From positions 1,178,001 to 1,242,000 of the forward strand of contig NZ_CP011502.1 of assembly GCF_001509405.1 (NCBI RefSeq): a stretch of 64,000 nt of DNA, written 5' to 3'. A program made the translations under genes and the position numbers. Source of the stretch: Aeromicrobium erythreum. GTDB lineage: Bacteria > Actinomycetota > Actinomycetes > Propionibacteriales > Nocardioidaceae. A model generated the notes under the pieces. It had not been told where the DNA came from. It did not search any database and saw only the letters and a list, made by a program, of their open reading frames with translations. Shown here in pieces: positions 35,785 to 43,752 of the stretch. Each line of letters opens with the position of its first letter. Positions within the stretch are counted from its first letter, which is position 1.

Positions 35785-36828
35785 ATGACCAAGACCAACC
35801 CCGGCAACTTCTTCGAGGACTTCCACGTCGGGCAGGTGATCGAGCACGCGACGCCCCGCACGATCACCGACGGTGACCGCGCGCTGTACGGCGCCATCTA
35901 CCCGACCCGGTTCGCGATCCCGTCGTCGGCGGAGTTCGCCGCCTCCGTGGGTCTCGCCGAGCACCCCGTCGAGGACCTGGTGGCGTTCCACGTCGCGTTC
36001 GGCAAGACCGTGCCCGACGTCTCGCTCAACGCCGTCGCGAACCTCGGCTACGCCGAGTGCCGATTCCACCGTCCGGTGCTCACCGGCGACACGCTGCGCA
36101 CGAGCTCGGAGGTCATCGGCCTCAAGCAGAACTCCAACGGCCGCACGGGCGTCGTCTACGTCCGCTCGACCGCCACCAACCAGCGGGGCGAGGTCGCGCT
36201 CGACTGGGTGCGCTGGGTCATGGTGCACAAACGTGACGCCGACGCACCCGCCCCGGAGACCGTGGTGCCCGAGGTGGCCGACGTCGTCGCGCCCGACGAC
36301 CTCGTGCTGCCCGCCGGCCTGGACTTCTCGGCCTACGACACCACCGCGGCCGGCGAGCCGCACCGCTTCGACGACTACACGGTCGGCGAGACCATCGACC
36401 ACGTCGACGGCGTCACGCTCAGCGAGTCCGAGCACATGATGGCCACCCGGCTGTGGCAGAACACGGCCAAGGTGCACTTCAACACCGAGGCCCGCCCCGA
36501 CGGTCGACGACTCGTGTACGGCGGCCACGTGATCTCGCTGGCCCGTGCCCTGTCCTTCAACGGGCTGGCGAACGCGCAGCTCGTCGCCGCGATCAACGCC
36601 GGCTCGCACGTGGCGCCCGCGTTCGCCGGCGACACCGTGTACGCCTGGTCGGAGGTGCTCGACAAGGCCGCCCCGGCAGCCTGGGAGGGCACCGGGGTGG
36701 GGGCCCTGCGGCTGCGGCTCGTCGCCACCAAGGGACGCGACGAGACGACGACGCTGCGCGGTGACGACGGGAAGTACGCCGAGGGCGTGCTGCTCGACCT
36801 CGACCTCTGGGCCCTGGTGCCGCGCTGA
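35785..36828 (+). CDS. mch: Mesaconyl-CoA hydratase (MaoC, tandem hot-dog)
   Basis: 347 residues with two MaoC-like hot-dog halves. GNFFEDFHVGQVIEHATPRT, AFGKTVPDVSLNAVANLGYA, GVVYVRSTATNQRGEVALDW and HMMATRLWQNTAKVHFNTEA closely follow mesaconyl-CoA hydratase (beta-methylmalyl-CoA dehydratase). That enzyme interconverts mesaconyl-CoA and beta-methylmalyl-CoA in the ethylmalonyl-CoA, methylaspartate and 3-hydroxypropionate pathways. Its product is the substrate of the Mcl-like lyase at 1518-2567. Start supported by CAGGAGAG. The stop overlaps the phosphatase start. Confidence 0.85.
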   Translation: MTKTNPGNFFEDFHVGQVIEHATPRTITDGDRALYGAIYPTRFAIPSSAEFAASVGLAEHPVEDLVAFHVAFGKTVPDVSLNAVANLGYAECRFHRPVLTGDTLRTSSEVIGLKQNSNGRTGVVYVRSTATNQRGEVALDWVRWVMVHKRDADAPAPETVVPEVADVVAPDDLVLPAGLDFSAYDTTAAGEPHRFDDYTVGETIDHVDGVTLSESEHMMATRLWQNTAKVHFNTEARPDGRRLVYGGHVISLARALSFNGLANAQLVAAINAGSHVAPAFAGDTVYAWSEVLDKAAPAAWEGTGVGALRLRLVATKGRDETTTLRGDDGKYAEGVLLDLDLWALVPR

Positions 36829-37400
36829 TGGGTGCCACCCTGGTCCTGGTGCGGCACGGGCAGACCGAGTGGAGCCTGGCGGGTCGGCACACGGGCCGCA
36901 CCGACATCGAGCTGACCGCGGCGGGCGAGGCGACGGCGAAGGCCCTCGCTCCCGCGCTGGCGGACGTCGACTTCGACCTCGTGCTCACCAGTCCCCGGCT
37001 CCGCGCGCGACGCACGGCCGCGCTGGCCGGCTTCACGGAGGCGACGGTCGAGGACGACCTCGCCGAGTGGGACTACGGCGACTACGAGGGACTCACGACG
37101 CCGCAGATCCGCGAGTCGGTGCCGGGCTGGACCATCTGGGACCACCCGGTGCCAGGTGGCGAGACCCCCGACAAGGTGGGGGCCCGGCTCGACCGGGTGG
37201 TCGAGCGCGTGCGCGCGACGGGCGGCCGGGTGCTCGTCTTCGCCCACGGGCACAGCCTGCGGGTGCTGGCGGCGCGCTGGCTGGGCCTGCCCGTGCAGGA
37301 CGGGCGCATCTTCGACCTCGACACCGCCACCTACTCCGTGCTGGGCGACGACCGGGGCCAGCCCGTGGTGCAGCGCTGGAACGTCGGTCCGACCCTCTAG
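36828..37400 (+). CDS. Histidine phosphatase family protein
   Basis: 190 residues. LVLVRHGQTEWSLAGRHTGR carries the catalytic RHG, with the second His in LVFAHGHSLRVLAARWL and the acid in EWDYGDYEGLT. M. tuberculosis Rv3214, a non-specific acid phosphatase of this type, lies next to the ParA gene Rv3213c, and a ParA gene occurs 5.5 kb downstream here. Substrate is not determined. TGATG overlap with mch. Confidence 0.87.
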   Translation: MGATLVLVRHGQTEWSLAGRHTGRTDIELTAAGEATAKALAPALADVDFDLVLTSPRLRARRTAALAGFTEATVEDDLAEWDYGDYEGLTTPQIRESVPGWTIWDHPVPGGETPDKVGARLDRVVERVRATGGRVLVFAHGHSLRVLAARWLGLPVQDGRIFDLDTATYSVLGDDRGQPVVQRWNVGPTL

Positions 37401-37409
37401 CCTGACCTC

Positions 37410-38234
37410 GTGAGGATCGATCTCCACACCCACTCCAACCGTTCCGACGGCACCGACACTCCCGCCGAGCTGGTGGCCAACGCGGCGCTCGCCGGGCTCG
37501 ACGTCGTGGCGCTGACCGACCACGACGCGACCACCGGCTGGGACGAGGCGCGTGCTGCAGGCGAGCGGGAGGGTGTCGTGGTGGTGCCGGGCATCGAGAT
37601 CTCCACGACGTTCCACGGCGAGAGCGTGCACCTGCTGGGCTACGCCTTCGACCCGGCGCACCCGCCCCTGGTCGAGGAGCTGGAGCGGGTGCTGGGGGGC
37701 CGTGACCAGCGCCTGCCGCGCATCCTCGCCCGGCTGGCCGAGCACGGCATCGACATCACCGAGGAGGACGTCGCGCTGCAGTCGGGAGCCGCGGCGGCGT
37801 CGGGTCGTCCGCACATCGCCGACGCGATGGTCGCGAAGGGCTACATCGGCCACCGCGACGAGGCGTTCCAGGGCTGGCTGAACAGTCGCGGCCGCGCGTA
37901 CGTCGAGCGCTACGCCGCTCCGCTGCTCGGCGCGGTGCGGCTGCTGAAGGACGCCGGCGGCCAGGCGGTGGTCGCCCACCCGTGGTCGCGTGGCAGCGAC
38001 CGCGTGCTCACGGCCGACGCCTTCGAGGAGCTGGCGGCCCTCGGCCTCGACGGCATCGAGGTCGACCACGTCGACCACGACGACGTCGCCCGCCGCGGCC
38101 TGCGCGACGTCGCCCGCGCCCTCGACCTCGTCGTCACCGGCTCCAGCGACTACCACGGGACGGGCAAGTCGTCCGCCTTCCACCTCGGCGCCAACCTCAC
38201 CGACCCGGGGGAGTACGAGCGCCTCCTCGGCTGA
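37410..38234 (+). CDS. PHP-domain phosphoesterase
   Basis: 274 residues from GTG 37410. Metal-binding motifs of the PHP family: [43 protein letters not shown] and the late VTGSSDYHGTGKS. The length and order match the RnmA/YciV branch, which hydrolyses 3',5'-nucleoside bisphosphates and trims short 5' RNA ends. Nine bases after the phosphatase stop, so likely co-transcribed. Its stop abuts repeat copy B. Confidence 0.85.
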   Translation: MRIDLHTHSNRSDGTDTPAELVANAALAGLDVVALTDHDATTGWDEARAAGEREGVVVVPGIEISTTFHGESVHLLGYAFDPAHPPLVEELERVLGGRDQRLPRILARLAEHGIDITEEDVALQSGAAAASGRPHIADAMVAKGYIGHRDEAFQGWLNSRGRAYVERYAAPLLGAVRLLKDAGGQAVVAHPWSRGSDRVLTADAFEELAALGLDGIEVDHVDHDDVARRGLRDVARALDLVVTGSSDYHGTGKSSAFHLGANLTDPGEYERLLG

Positions 38235-38238
38235 CCCC

Positions 38239-38575
38239 TCGGCGGTGGATCCGCCACCTCCTGAGCGCTCGTGAGGTGGCAGAACCACCGCTGGGGAGGC
38301 TGAAGGCGGCAAGGGTTCTCCCTTCTCGTGGACCGTGCCGCGAGAAGGGAGAATCTCGTGTCTCCCCAACGCAAAGGGGACCCAGGATTCTTCGTTCACG
38401 CGGGCGAGGCCGAACGCTTCTGCCTTCACGACGGGATCCCGTAGCAAACGCAGCATCCTTGGCCCTGTGACGCGCGAACGCAGAATCCTGCGTCCACCCC
38501 AGCACCCATCCACAGCCCGAGACCCCAGACCAGCGCCGTCGCCAGTCGCCCGGTCGAGGCCCTCTCGGAGCGCAG
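38239..38575 (-). repeat. Large nested inverted-repeat element, copy B (reversed, one arm)
   Basis: Read on the - strand it has the same order as copies A and C: arm GGGCCTCGACCGGGCGACTGG, then GGACGCAGGATTCTGCGTTC, the CTACGGGATCCCGT segment, GAAGAATCCTGGGTCCCC, a 13-bp hairpin (TTCTCCCTTCTCG at 38316-38328, complement 38341-38353) and two GGTGG-N5-CCACC hairpins. The second outer arm and most flanking repeats are missing, so it is a truncated copy. With its edges it accounts for most of the 461 bases between genes. Confidence 0.83.
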
Positions 38576-38632
38576 GCCGGCGAGGAGCCGGGCCGACGTG
38601 CCGGCAGATCGACGAGAGCTCGACGAAGGCTC

Positions 38633-38648
38633 TTGAGCATCTGCTCAA
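38633..38648. promoter_or_regulatory. Putative TetR operator 1 / -35 region
   Basis: Palindrome TTGAGC-ATCT-GCTCAA. The first half also serves as a plausible -35 (TTGAGC), with CATGCT 17 bases further on (38656-38661) as -10. A related palindrome lies one -10 region downstream. Confidence 0.6.
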
Positions 38649-38665
38649 ACTCTGTCATGCTTCAA

Positions 38666-38681
38666 CTGAGCAACCGCTCAA
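38666..38681. promoter_or_regulatory. Putative TetR operator 2
   Basis: CTGAGC-AACC-GCTCAA, same half-sites as operator 1, centred 33 bases away (about three helical turns) and just before the AAGGAGG ribosome site of the downstream gene. Confidence 0.6.
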
Positions 38682-38695
38682 AAAAGGAGGCACGC

Positions 38696-39157
38696 ATGGA
38701 CACCCCGACGACCACCCGACCGCCCACCGGCACCGACGTGATCTGTCGCGTCTGGCTGGGAGGACTGTGCTGGGGCCCGGTGACGGCCGCGGGGGTGGTG
38801 CTCGGCTGGATGGTGTCCGGGGCCGTCCTCGACGGAGTCAGCGTCGCCGACCTCGACGAAGGGGTGGCGATGCTGCTGATCCTGATGGTCGTCGCCGTAC
38901 CGATCGGGCTGCTCACCGGACTCGTGGCGGGCCTGCTCGCCGGCCTGCTGCTCGTCGCCGTCCGCCCGCTCGGCGACGTCGCGCCCTGGCTCGTCTGCGC
39001 CGTCACCCTGGTTGGACTGGCCCTTGCGTGCAGCGCCTTCACCGGACCCGGGAACGAGTTCACCTTCGTCCTCGCCGTCCCGGTCTGCCTGCTCTCCGCC
39101 TGGCCGGTGCTCCACACGCTCCGGAAGGCGCTGCGCCCCACGACGGCACGTCGATGA
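38696..39157 (+). CDS. Hypothetical four-helix membrane protein
   Basis: 153 residues from ATG 38696 with a strong AAGGAGG eight bases upstream. Four hydrophobic stretches (WGPVTAAGVVLGWMVSGAVL, AMLLILMVVAVPIGLLTGLV, WLVCAVTLVGLALACSAF, FVLAVPVCLLSAWPVL). No family is recognised. Control by the following TetR gene is likely because two matching operators overlap its promoter. Confidence 0.65.
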   Translation: MDTPTTTRPPTGTDVICRVWLGGLCWGPVTAAGVVLGWMVSGAVLDGVSVADLDEGVAMLLILMVVAVPIGLLTGLVAGLLAGLLLVAVRPLGDVAPWLVCAVTLVGLALACSAFTGPGNEFTFVLAVPVCLLSAWPVLHTLRKALRPTTARR

Positions 39158-39187
39158 CGTCGTCGACCACGCGGCTAGGCTCGGTGC

Positions 39188-39835
39188 GTGAGCGACGACC
39201 CCCGCACGCTGGCCACCCGGCGCCGACTCCTCGACGCCACGATGCAGACCATCCGCGAGCAGGGCATGGCGAAGCTGTCGGCCCGCACCATCGCCGCCAC
39301 CGGCAGCGTGAACCAGGCGCTGGTCTTCTACCACTTCGGCACCGTCGACGGGCTCGTCGCCGAGGCCTGCCACGTGCTCACCAGCGAGCGGGTCGACCGG
39401 CACCGGCCCGCGCTCGACGCGGTCACCACCTGGGCCGGCCTCATCGACGTCGCCGAGCAGGTGCGTGCCGACGAGCGCGAGGAGGGCAACGTGGCCGTCC
39501 TCGGCCAGATCCTTGCCGCGTCCCACGGCAACGCCGACCTCGCGACCGCCGCGGGTCGGGCGATCGGGCTCTGGACCGGCGCGGTCCGCCCCACGCTCGA
39601 GCGGCTGCTCGCGACGTCACCCGTGGGCGAGCTGTTCGACGCCGACGTGCTCACCGACCTCGCCGCGTCGGCCTTCGTCGGCATCGAGCTCATGGAGCCC
39701 ACCCGGACCGGGGAGGGCCGGCCGGCCGACGACCCGCTCGCCCGTCTGCGGCCCGTCGCCGAGCTGCTCGACGGCCTCGGACCCATCGCCCGCCGCGCCG
39801 TCCGCAGCGTGCTCCGCGGCACCCAGCGCACCTGA
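39188..39835 (+). CDS. TetR-family transcriptional regulator
   Basis: 215 residues from GTG 39188. The N-terminal helix-turn-helix (ATRRRLLDATMQTIREQGMA, then SARTIAATGSVNQALVFYHF) is typical; the C-terminal ligand domain is unremarkable. It lies 30 bases after the membrane protein gene and in the same direction, so it is predicted to bind the paired palindromes at 38633 and 38666 and control its own operon. Effector unknown. Confidence 0.85.
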   Translation: MSDDPRTLATRRRLLDATMQTIREQGMAKLSARTIAATGSVNQALVFYHFGTVDGLVAEACHVLTSERVDRHRPALDAVTTWAGLIDVAEQVRADEREEGNVAVLGQILAASHGNADLATAAGRAIGLWTGAVRPTLERLLATSPVGELFDADVLTDLAASAFVGIELMEPTRTGEGRPADDPLARLRPVAELLDGLGPIARRAVRSVLRGTQRT

Positions 39836-39857
39836 CCCCCACCCCCCACTCCCGCCC

Positions 39858-39917
39858 ACTTTTGGACTCTTGCGAGGCACTCCGGCGACCTCGAGTGCCC
39901 CGCAAGTGTCCAAAAGT
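39858..39917. terminator. Long near-perfect hairpin between convergent genes
   Basis: 25-base arms matching at 23 positions (39858-39882, ACTTTTGGACTCTTGCG...; 39893-39917) with a 10-base loop, flanked by C-rich and G-rich tracts that extend the pairing. It sits between the tetR stop (39835) and the reductase stop (39935). Confidence 0.75.
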
Positions 39918-39934
39918 CGGGGGATGGGGGCGGG

Positions 39935-40666
39935 TCAGCCGGTCTCGCCGAACTGCTCCACGCGGATCGCGTCGGACGGGAACGCCTGCTCGCGCAGCAG
40001 CCGCGTGGCGTAGCCGACGAACCCGACCGACCCGCACACGAACGCCGCCTCGACGTCGTCGAGCAGCGGCGCGACCTCGTCGGGGTAGGGCGGGGCGGCC
40101 ACGCGCGCCCCGAGGTTCTCGCGCGTGAGCGCCACGAACGCGCCCGACGCCAGCAGCTCGTCGGCATAGGGGAGGCGGTCCAGCGACTTCGCCACCGCCA
40201 CCACCCGCAACGCGTCAGGGTTCCCGGTGCCGATCGCGTGCCGCAGCATCGAGACCATCGGCACCACGCCCGACCCGCCGGCGAACGCCAGCGCGCGCTC
40301 GCGACCGTCCCAGGTGAACCAGCGGCCGATCGGCCCGCGCACCTCGAACGTGTCGCCCACCTGCACCTCGTCGTGCAGGAAGCCCGACACCTCGCCGTCG
40401 TCCATCCGCTCGACCATCAGCTCCACCAGCCGGTCTCCCGGGGCCGACGCCGTCGAGTACGACCGCTGCGCGGTGTAGCCGTCCTCCGCGCGCAGCCGCA
40501 CGACGTAGTGCTGACCGGCGCGGTGCGGCGCCGGGTCCGGCAGCTCCAGACGCAGCCGCACGAAGCCCTCCGTCGGGTGGTCCTTCGCGCGCACCGTCGC
40601 CAGCTGCCAGCCCGTGCCACCGGGGTTCTCGACGACAGGGTCGGGCCCCGCGGGCTGACTGCTCAC
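39935..40666 (-). CDS. FAD-binding oxidoreductase (ferredoxin-NADP reductase-like, no Fe-S domain)
   Basis: 243 residues from GTG 40666, four bases inside the upstream molybdoenzyme gene. FAD motif AQRSYSTASAPG (RxYS) and NAD(P) motif LAFAGGSGVVPMVSMLRH are intact; the end RVEQFGETG is the usual FNR terminus and no plant-type 2Fe-2S module follows. It probably passes electrons from NAD(P)H to, or takes them from, the adjacent sulfite-oxidase-like enzyme. Confidence 0.82.
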   Translation of the reverse strand: MSSQPAGPDPVVENPGGTGWQLATVRAKDHPTEGFVRLRLELPDPAPHRAGQHYVVRLRAEDGYTAQRSYSTASAPGDRLVELMVERMDDGEVSGFLHDEVQVGDTFEVRGPIGRWFTWDGRERALAFAGGSGVVPMVSMLRHAIGTGNPDALRVVAVAKSLDRLPYADELLASGAFVALTRENLGARVAAPPYPDEVAPLLDDVEAAFVCGSVGFVGYATRLLREQAFPSDAIRVEQFGETG

Positions 40667-41283
40667 GGGTCCCCCTGGTAGCGCTGCTCGAGCCACGGGT
40701 CGCCACGGTCGTGGTAGCCGCCACGCTCCCAGAACCCGGGCTCGTCGTGGTCGAGGAGCTCCAGACGGGTCAGCCACTTCGCCGACTTCCAGAAGTACAG
40801 GTGCGGCACGAGCAGACGCACGGGGCCGCCGTGGTCGGCCGTCAGCGGCTCGCCGTCGGCCTCCCAGACCACCCAGGCGCGGTCGCTGCGCACGTCGTCG
40901 AGCGGCAGGTTGGTCGTGTACCCCGACGCGGTGTGCGCGACCACGTGCGTCGCGTCGGAGGCGACGCCGCAGACGTCGAGCAGCGTCTCGACGCTGACGC
41001 CGGTGAACGCGGTGTCGAACCGCGACCACGTCGTGACGCAGTGGATGTCGACGGTGCTCGTCGCGTGCGGCAGGGCGCGCAACGCCGACCAGTCCCAGGT
41101 CTGCGACTCGAGCACGGCGCCGTCGACCGTCAGCGTCCAGCGGTCGAGGTCGACCTGCGGGGTCGGCTCCGCGGAGAGCACGGGCCACTGCCGGCCCGCG
41201 TCGTACTGGCCGGGCGGGAGTCGGTCGGACTGCGCGGGCCGGCGACGGCCGACGAAGCCGCGCGTGACGGGTGCGTCGCTCAT
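40663..41283 (-). CDS. Sulfite-oxidase-like molybdopterin oxidoreductase
   Basis: 206 residues. The SUOX fold is shown by SDRLPPGQYDAGRQWPVLSA, the Mo-ligand cysteine in DIHCVTTWSRFDTAFTGV, the cofactor loop TASGYTTNLPLDDV and DHGGPVRLLVPHLYFWKSAK. There is no dimerisation domain, heme domain or Tat signal (the N-terminus has RRR but no twin-arginine consensus plus hydrophobic stretch), so it is probably cytoplasmic. Paired by overlap with a flavin reductase, a recurring actinobacterial pair whose substrate is not established. Confidence 0.82.
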   Translation of the reverse strand: MSDAPVTRGFVGRRRPAQSDRLPPGQYDAGRQWPVLSAEPTPQVDLDRWTLTVDGAVLESQTWDWSALRALPHATSTVDIHCVTTWSRFDTAFTGVSVETLLDVCGVASDATHVVAHTASGYTTNLPLDDVRSDRAWVVWEADGEPLTADHGGPVRLLVPHLYFWKSAKWLTRLELLDHDEPGFWERGGYHDRGDPWLEQRYQGDP

Positions 41284-42119
41284 GAGAGGTCCTCCAGGAA
41301 CGGGAGCCAGGCAGCGGCGAGACCCACCGGGTTCTCGACGGCGGGGGAGTGGTCGGCGCCGGGAACCACCTGCACGGTGGTCCCCAGTCGTGCCGCGAGG
41401 TCGTCCTGCACGGCGTGCGGCCACGCGTCGTCTCCGGCGCCTCGGCCCACCCACGCGGGGAGACCGGTGGCCGCGACCTCGGCGACCCGGTCCGGGGCGT
41501 CGAGCAGGTGCTGGGTCAGTGCGCGCAGCCCGACCCTCGAGTTCGTCTCGAACCGGCGCAGCAGGAACGCCTCGATCTCGGGCGGGTGCGTGCCGAGGCT
41601 CGACGCCTTCAGCGCGCGGTACACGTCGCCGATCGGCTCCGGTCCGTCGAGCCGTGCGACGAGCTCGTCGAGGGGCCGCTCGGGGCTCGCGCCGAGCGCG
41701 GCGGGACCGGTGCACAGCAGGCTCAGGCTCGCCCATCGTGCGGTGTGCTCGATCGCCGCCGTCTGCGCCACGAGCCCACCGAAGGAGTGGCCCAGCAGGT
41801 GCACGGGCGTCGTGCCGAGGGTCTCGGCGAGGGCGGCTGCGTCGGCGGCGAGAGCACCGAGCGAGAAGTCGTCGGCGTCGTCCGCGCTCGTCTCGTGCTG
41901 TCCGCGCTGGTCGTACGCCGTCACCGAGAATCCTGCGCCCGCGACGAGCGGGAGCAGCGGCGTGAAGTCCTCCTTGCTGCCCGTCCAGCCGGGCACCAGC
42001 AGCACGTGGGCCCGCGGGTGCTCGACCTGCGCGTGGTGCACGGCGAAGCGCCCGCGCGGGGTCTGCACGGTCGCGGCGACCACGCCGGGCGGGAGGTCGA
42101 GGGAGCGCGGCGTGCTCAT
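41280..42119 (-). CDS. Alpha/beta hydrolase (Pip/BPHD-like)
   Basis: 279 residues from ATG 42119. VLLVPGWTGSKEDF is the oxyanion region, LLGHSFGGLVAQTAA the nucleophile elbow and VVPGADHSPAVENP the His. Resembles esterases and haloperoxidase-like hydrolases. Third gene of a run of four with exact 4-base overlaps on both sides (SDR, hydrolase, molybdoenzyme, reductase); a shared pathway is inferred but unknown. Confidence 0.8.
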   Translation of the reverse strand: MSTPRSLDLPPGVVAATVQTPRGRFAVHHAQVEHPRAHVLLVPGWTGSKEDFTPLLPLVAGAGFSVTAYDQRGQHETSADDADDFSLGALAADAAALAETLGTTPVHLLGHSFGGLVAQTAAIEHTARWASLSLLCTGPAALGASPERPLDELVARLDGPEPIGDVYRALKASSLGTHPPEIEAFLLRRFETNSRVGLRALTQHLLDAPDRVAEVAATGLPAWVGRGAGDDAWPHAVQDDLAARLGTTVQVVPGADHSPAVENPVGLAAAWLPFLEDLS

Positions 42120-42871
42120 CGTCCGCGCTTGGCGGCGCGGGCCACGAGCGACGTCGGGGCGTGCCGGGCCAGGGTCGCGAGCACCTTGTAGCGCAGGCTC
42201 GGGATCGACACCGTGCGGCCGCGCTCGAGGTCGGCGAGCGCGGCGGCCACGAGCTTGTCGCTGTTCAGCCACATCCAGCGGGGCACGCCCGAGATGTCCA
42301 TGTCGGCGCGCTGGTGGAACTCCGTGCGCACGAAGCCGGGACACAGCACCATGACGCGCACGCCCGACGACGCGTAGTGCCAGTCGGCCCACTGCGACAG
42401 GTTCACCAGCCACGCCTTGTGGGCGGAGTAGGTCCCGCGCGGGGTGAAGGCGGCGACGCTCGCGACGTTGACCACCTGGCCGCGACCGCGCCCGACCATC
42501 GACTTGATCGCCGTGTCCATGAGGTGCATCGGCGCCCGCACGAGCAGGTCGAGCTGACGGTCCTCGTCGGCGACGTCGGTGGTGCCGAACCAGCCCGCGA
42601 GCGACGCGCCGGCGTTGTTCACCAGCAGGTCGACGGGTGCGGTGCTGCTGGCGAGGGCGGCCTCGGCCGCCGCCAGTCCGTCCGCGGTGGTCAGGTCGGC
42701 CACGACGACGTCGGCCTGCACGCCGTGCGCACCGCGCAGCTCGGTGGCCAGCTGCTCCAGACGCTGCTCGTCGCGCGCGAGCAGCACGACGTCGTCGCCC
42801 CGGGCGGCGAGGGCGCGGGCGAAGGACAGGCCGATGCCGGCCGTGGCGCCGGTGACGAGAGCGCGGGTCAT
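42116..42871 (-). CDS. Short-chain dehydrogenase
   Basis: 251 residues from ATG 42871. ALVTGATAGIGLSFARALAA (cofactor), LLVNNAGASLAG (NNAG), and the catalytic GTYSAHKAWLVNLSQ (Tyr, Lys) are all present. The C-terminal part, HAPTSLVARAAKRG, is basic. Belongs to the fatty-acyl or ketosteroid-reductase-like SDRs by general appearance. First gene of the four-gene overlapping operon. Confidence 0.85.
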   Translation of the reverse strand: MTRALVTGATAGIGLSFARALAARGDDVVLLARDEQRLEQLATELRGAHGVQADVVVADLTTADGLAAAEAALASSTAPVDLLVNNAGASLAGWFGTTDVADEDRQLDLLVRAPMHLMDTAIKSMVGRGRGQVVNVASVAAFTPRGTYSAHKAWLVNLSQWADWHYASSGVRVMVLCPGFVRTEFHQRADMDISGVPRWMWLNSDKLVAAALADLERGRTVSIPSLRYKVLATLARHAPTSLVARAAKRGR

Positions 42872-42946
42872 GTCGTCAGCATGCCATGTCGTCACGGTGG
42901 CGGACGTCGCAGCCACGAGGCGGTCCCCGGTGGCATGATGTGCCGC

Positions 42947-43696
42947 GTGACGACGACGATCTCCGTGGTGAACCAGAAGGGTGGCGTCGGCAAGACGACC
43001 ACCGTCGCCTCCCTCGGCGCGGCGTTCGCCGAGCTCGGCAAGCGCGTGCTGCTCGTCGACCTCGACCCGCAGGGCGGCCTGACGTTCTCCCTGGGCATCG
43101 ACCCCGAGGACGTCGACGTGACCGTCGGGGAGGTGCTGCTCGGCAAGGCCAAGCCGGCCGACGCGATCGTCGTCACCGAGGACGGCATGCACCTGCTGCC
43201 GTCGAACGTCACGGTCACGCAGGCCGAGGAGGCGCTCGTCAGCCGCACCGGGCGCGAGCAGCGGCTGCGCGTCGCGCTCGACAAGGTCGCCGACGACTAC
43301 GACCTCGTCGTCATCGACTGCCCACCCACGCTCGGCGTGCTCACGGTCGGCGCGCTCTCGGCGTCGCAGAAGGTCGTCATCCCGCTGCAGGCGGAGACCC
43401 TGTCGCACCGCGGCGTGCTGCAGCTGCTCGACACCGTCCACGACGTCAAGCAGTTCATCAACTCCGAGCTCGAGGTCGCCGGCGTGCTGCCGACGATGTT
43501 CGACGGGCGCACCAACCACGCCCGCGCCGTGCTCGCCTCCATCGAGGAGCAGTTCGAGCTGCCCGTCCTGAGCCCGCCGATCCCGAAGTCGATCCGGTTC
43601 GCCGAGGCGCCCGCGATCGGCCGCTCCATCCTCAGCGTCCACAAGAACCACAAGGGCGCCGACGCGTACCGCGAGGTGGCGCAGAGCCTGCTCTGA
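42947..43696 (+). CDS. ParA/Soj-family ATPase (Rv3213c-like)
   Basis: 249 residues from GTG 42947; in-frame ATGs at 42935 and 42938 are alternatives. Deviant Walker A NQKGGVGKTTTVASLGAAFA, LLVDLDPQGGLTFSLG and VVIDCPPTLGVLTVGAL are typical. No parB or parS-like site is nearby, so this is an orphan chromosomal ParA, the one conserved beside RhlE in M. tuberculosis (Rv3213c). It may position a protein complex rather than DNA. Confidence 0.85.
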   Translation: MTTTISVVNQKGGVGKTTTVASLGAAFAELGKRVLLVDLDPQGGLTFSLGIDPEDVDVTVGEVLLGKAKPADAIVVTEDGMHLLPSNVTVTQAEEALVSRTGREQRLRVALDKVADDYDLVVIDCPPTLGVLTVGALSASQKVVIPLQAETLSHRGVLQLLDTVHDVKQFINSELEVAGVLPTMFDGRTNHARAVLASIEEQFELPVLSPPIPKSIRFAEAPAIGRSILSVHKNHKGADAYREVAQSLL

Positions 43697-43701
43697 GCCG
43701 G

Positions 43702-43745
43702 CACGACGAAGGGCCCCACGCCGCGGCGTGGGGCCCTTCGTCGTG
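43702..43745. terminator. 44-base perfect palindromic bidirectional terminator
   Basis: A fully complementary stem (CACGACGAAGGGCCCCACGC on the left side) with a minimal loop at 43722-43725 separates convergent parA and the RNA helicase gene. The left arm begins six bases after the parA stop. Confidence 0.85.
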
Positions 43746-43752
43746 GTGCGGG

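Noticed and set aside
42947..43696. Plasmid or chromosome partition locus
   Set aside because: There is only an orphan ParA; no ParB gene or clustered parS-like palindromes are nearby, and its neighbours are those of Rv3213c.
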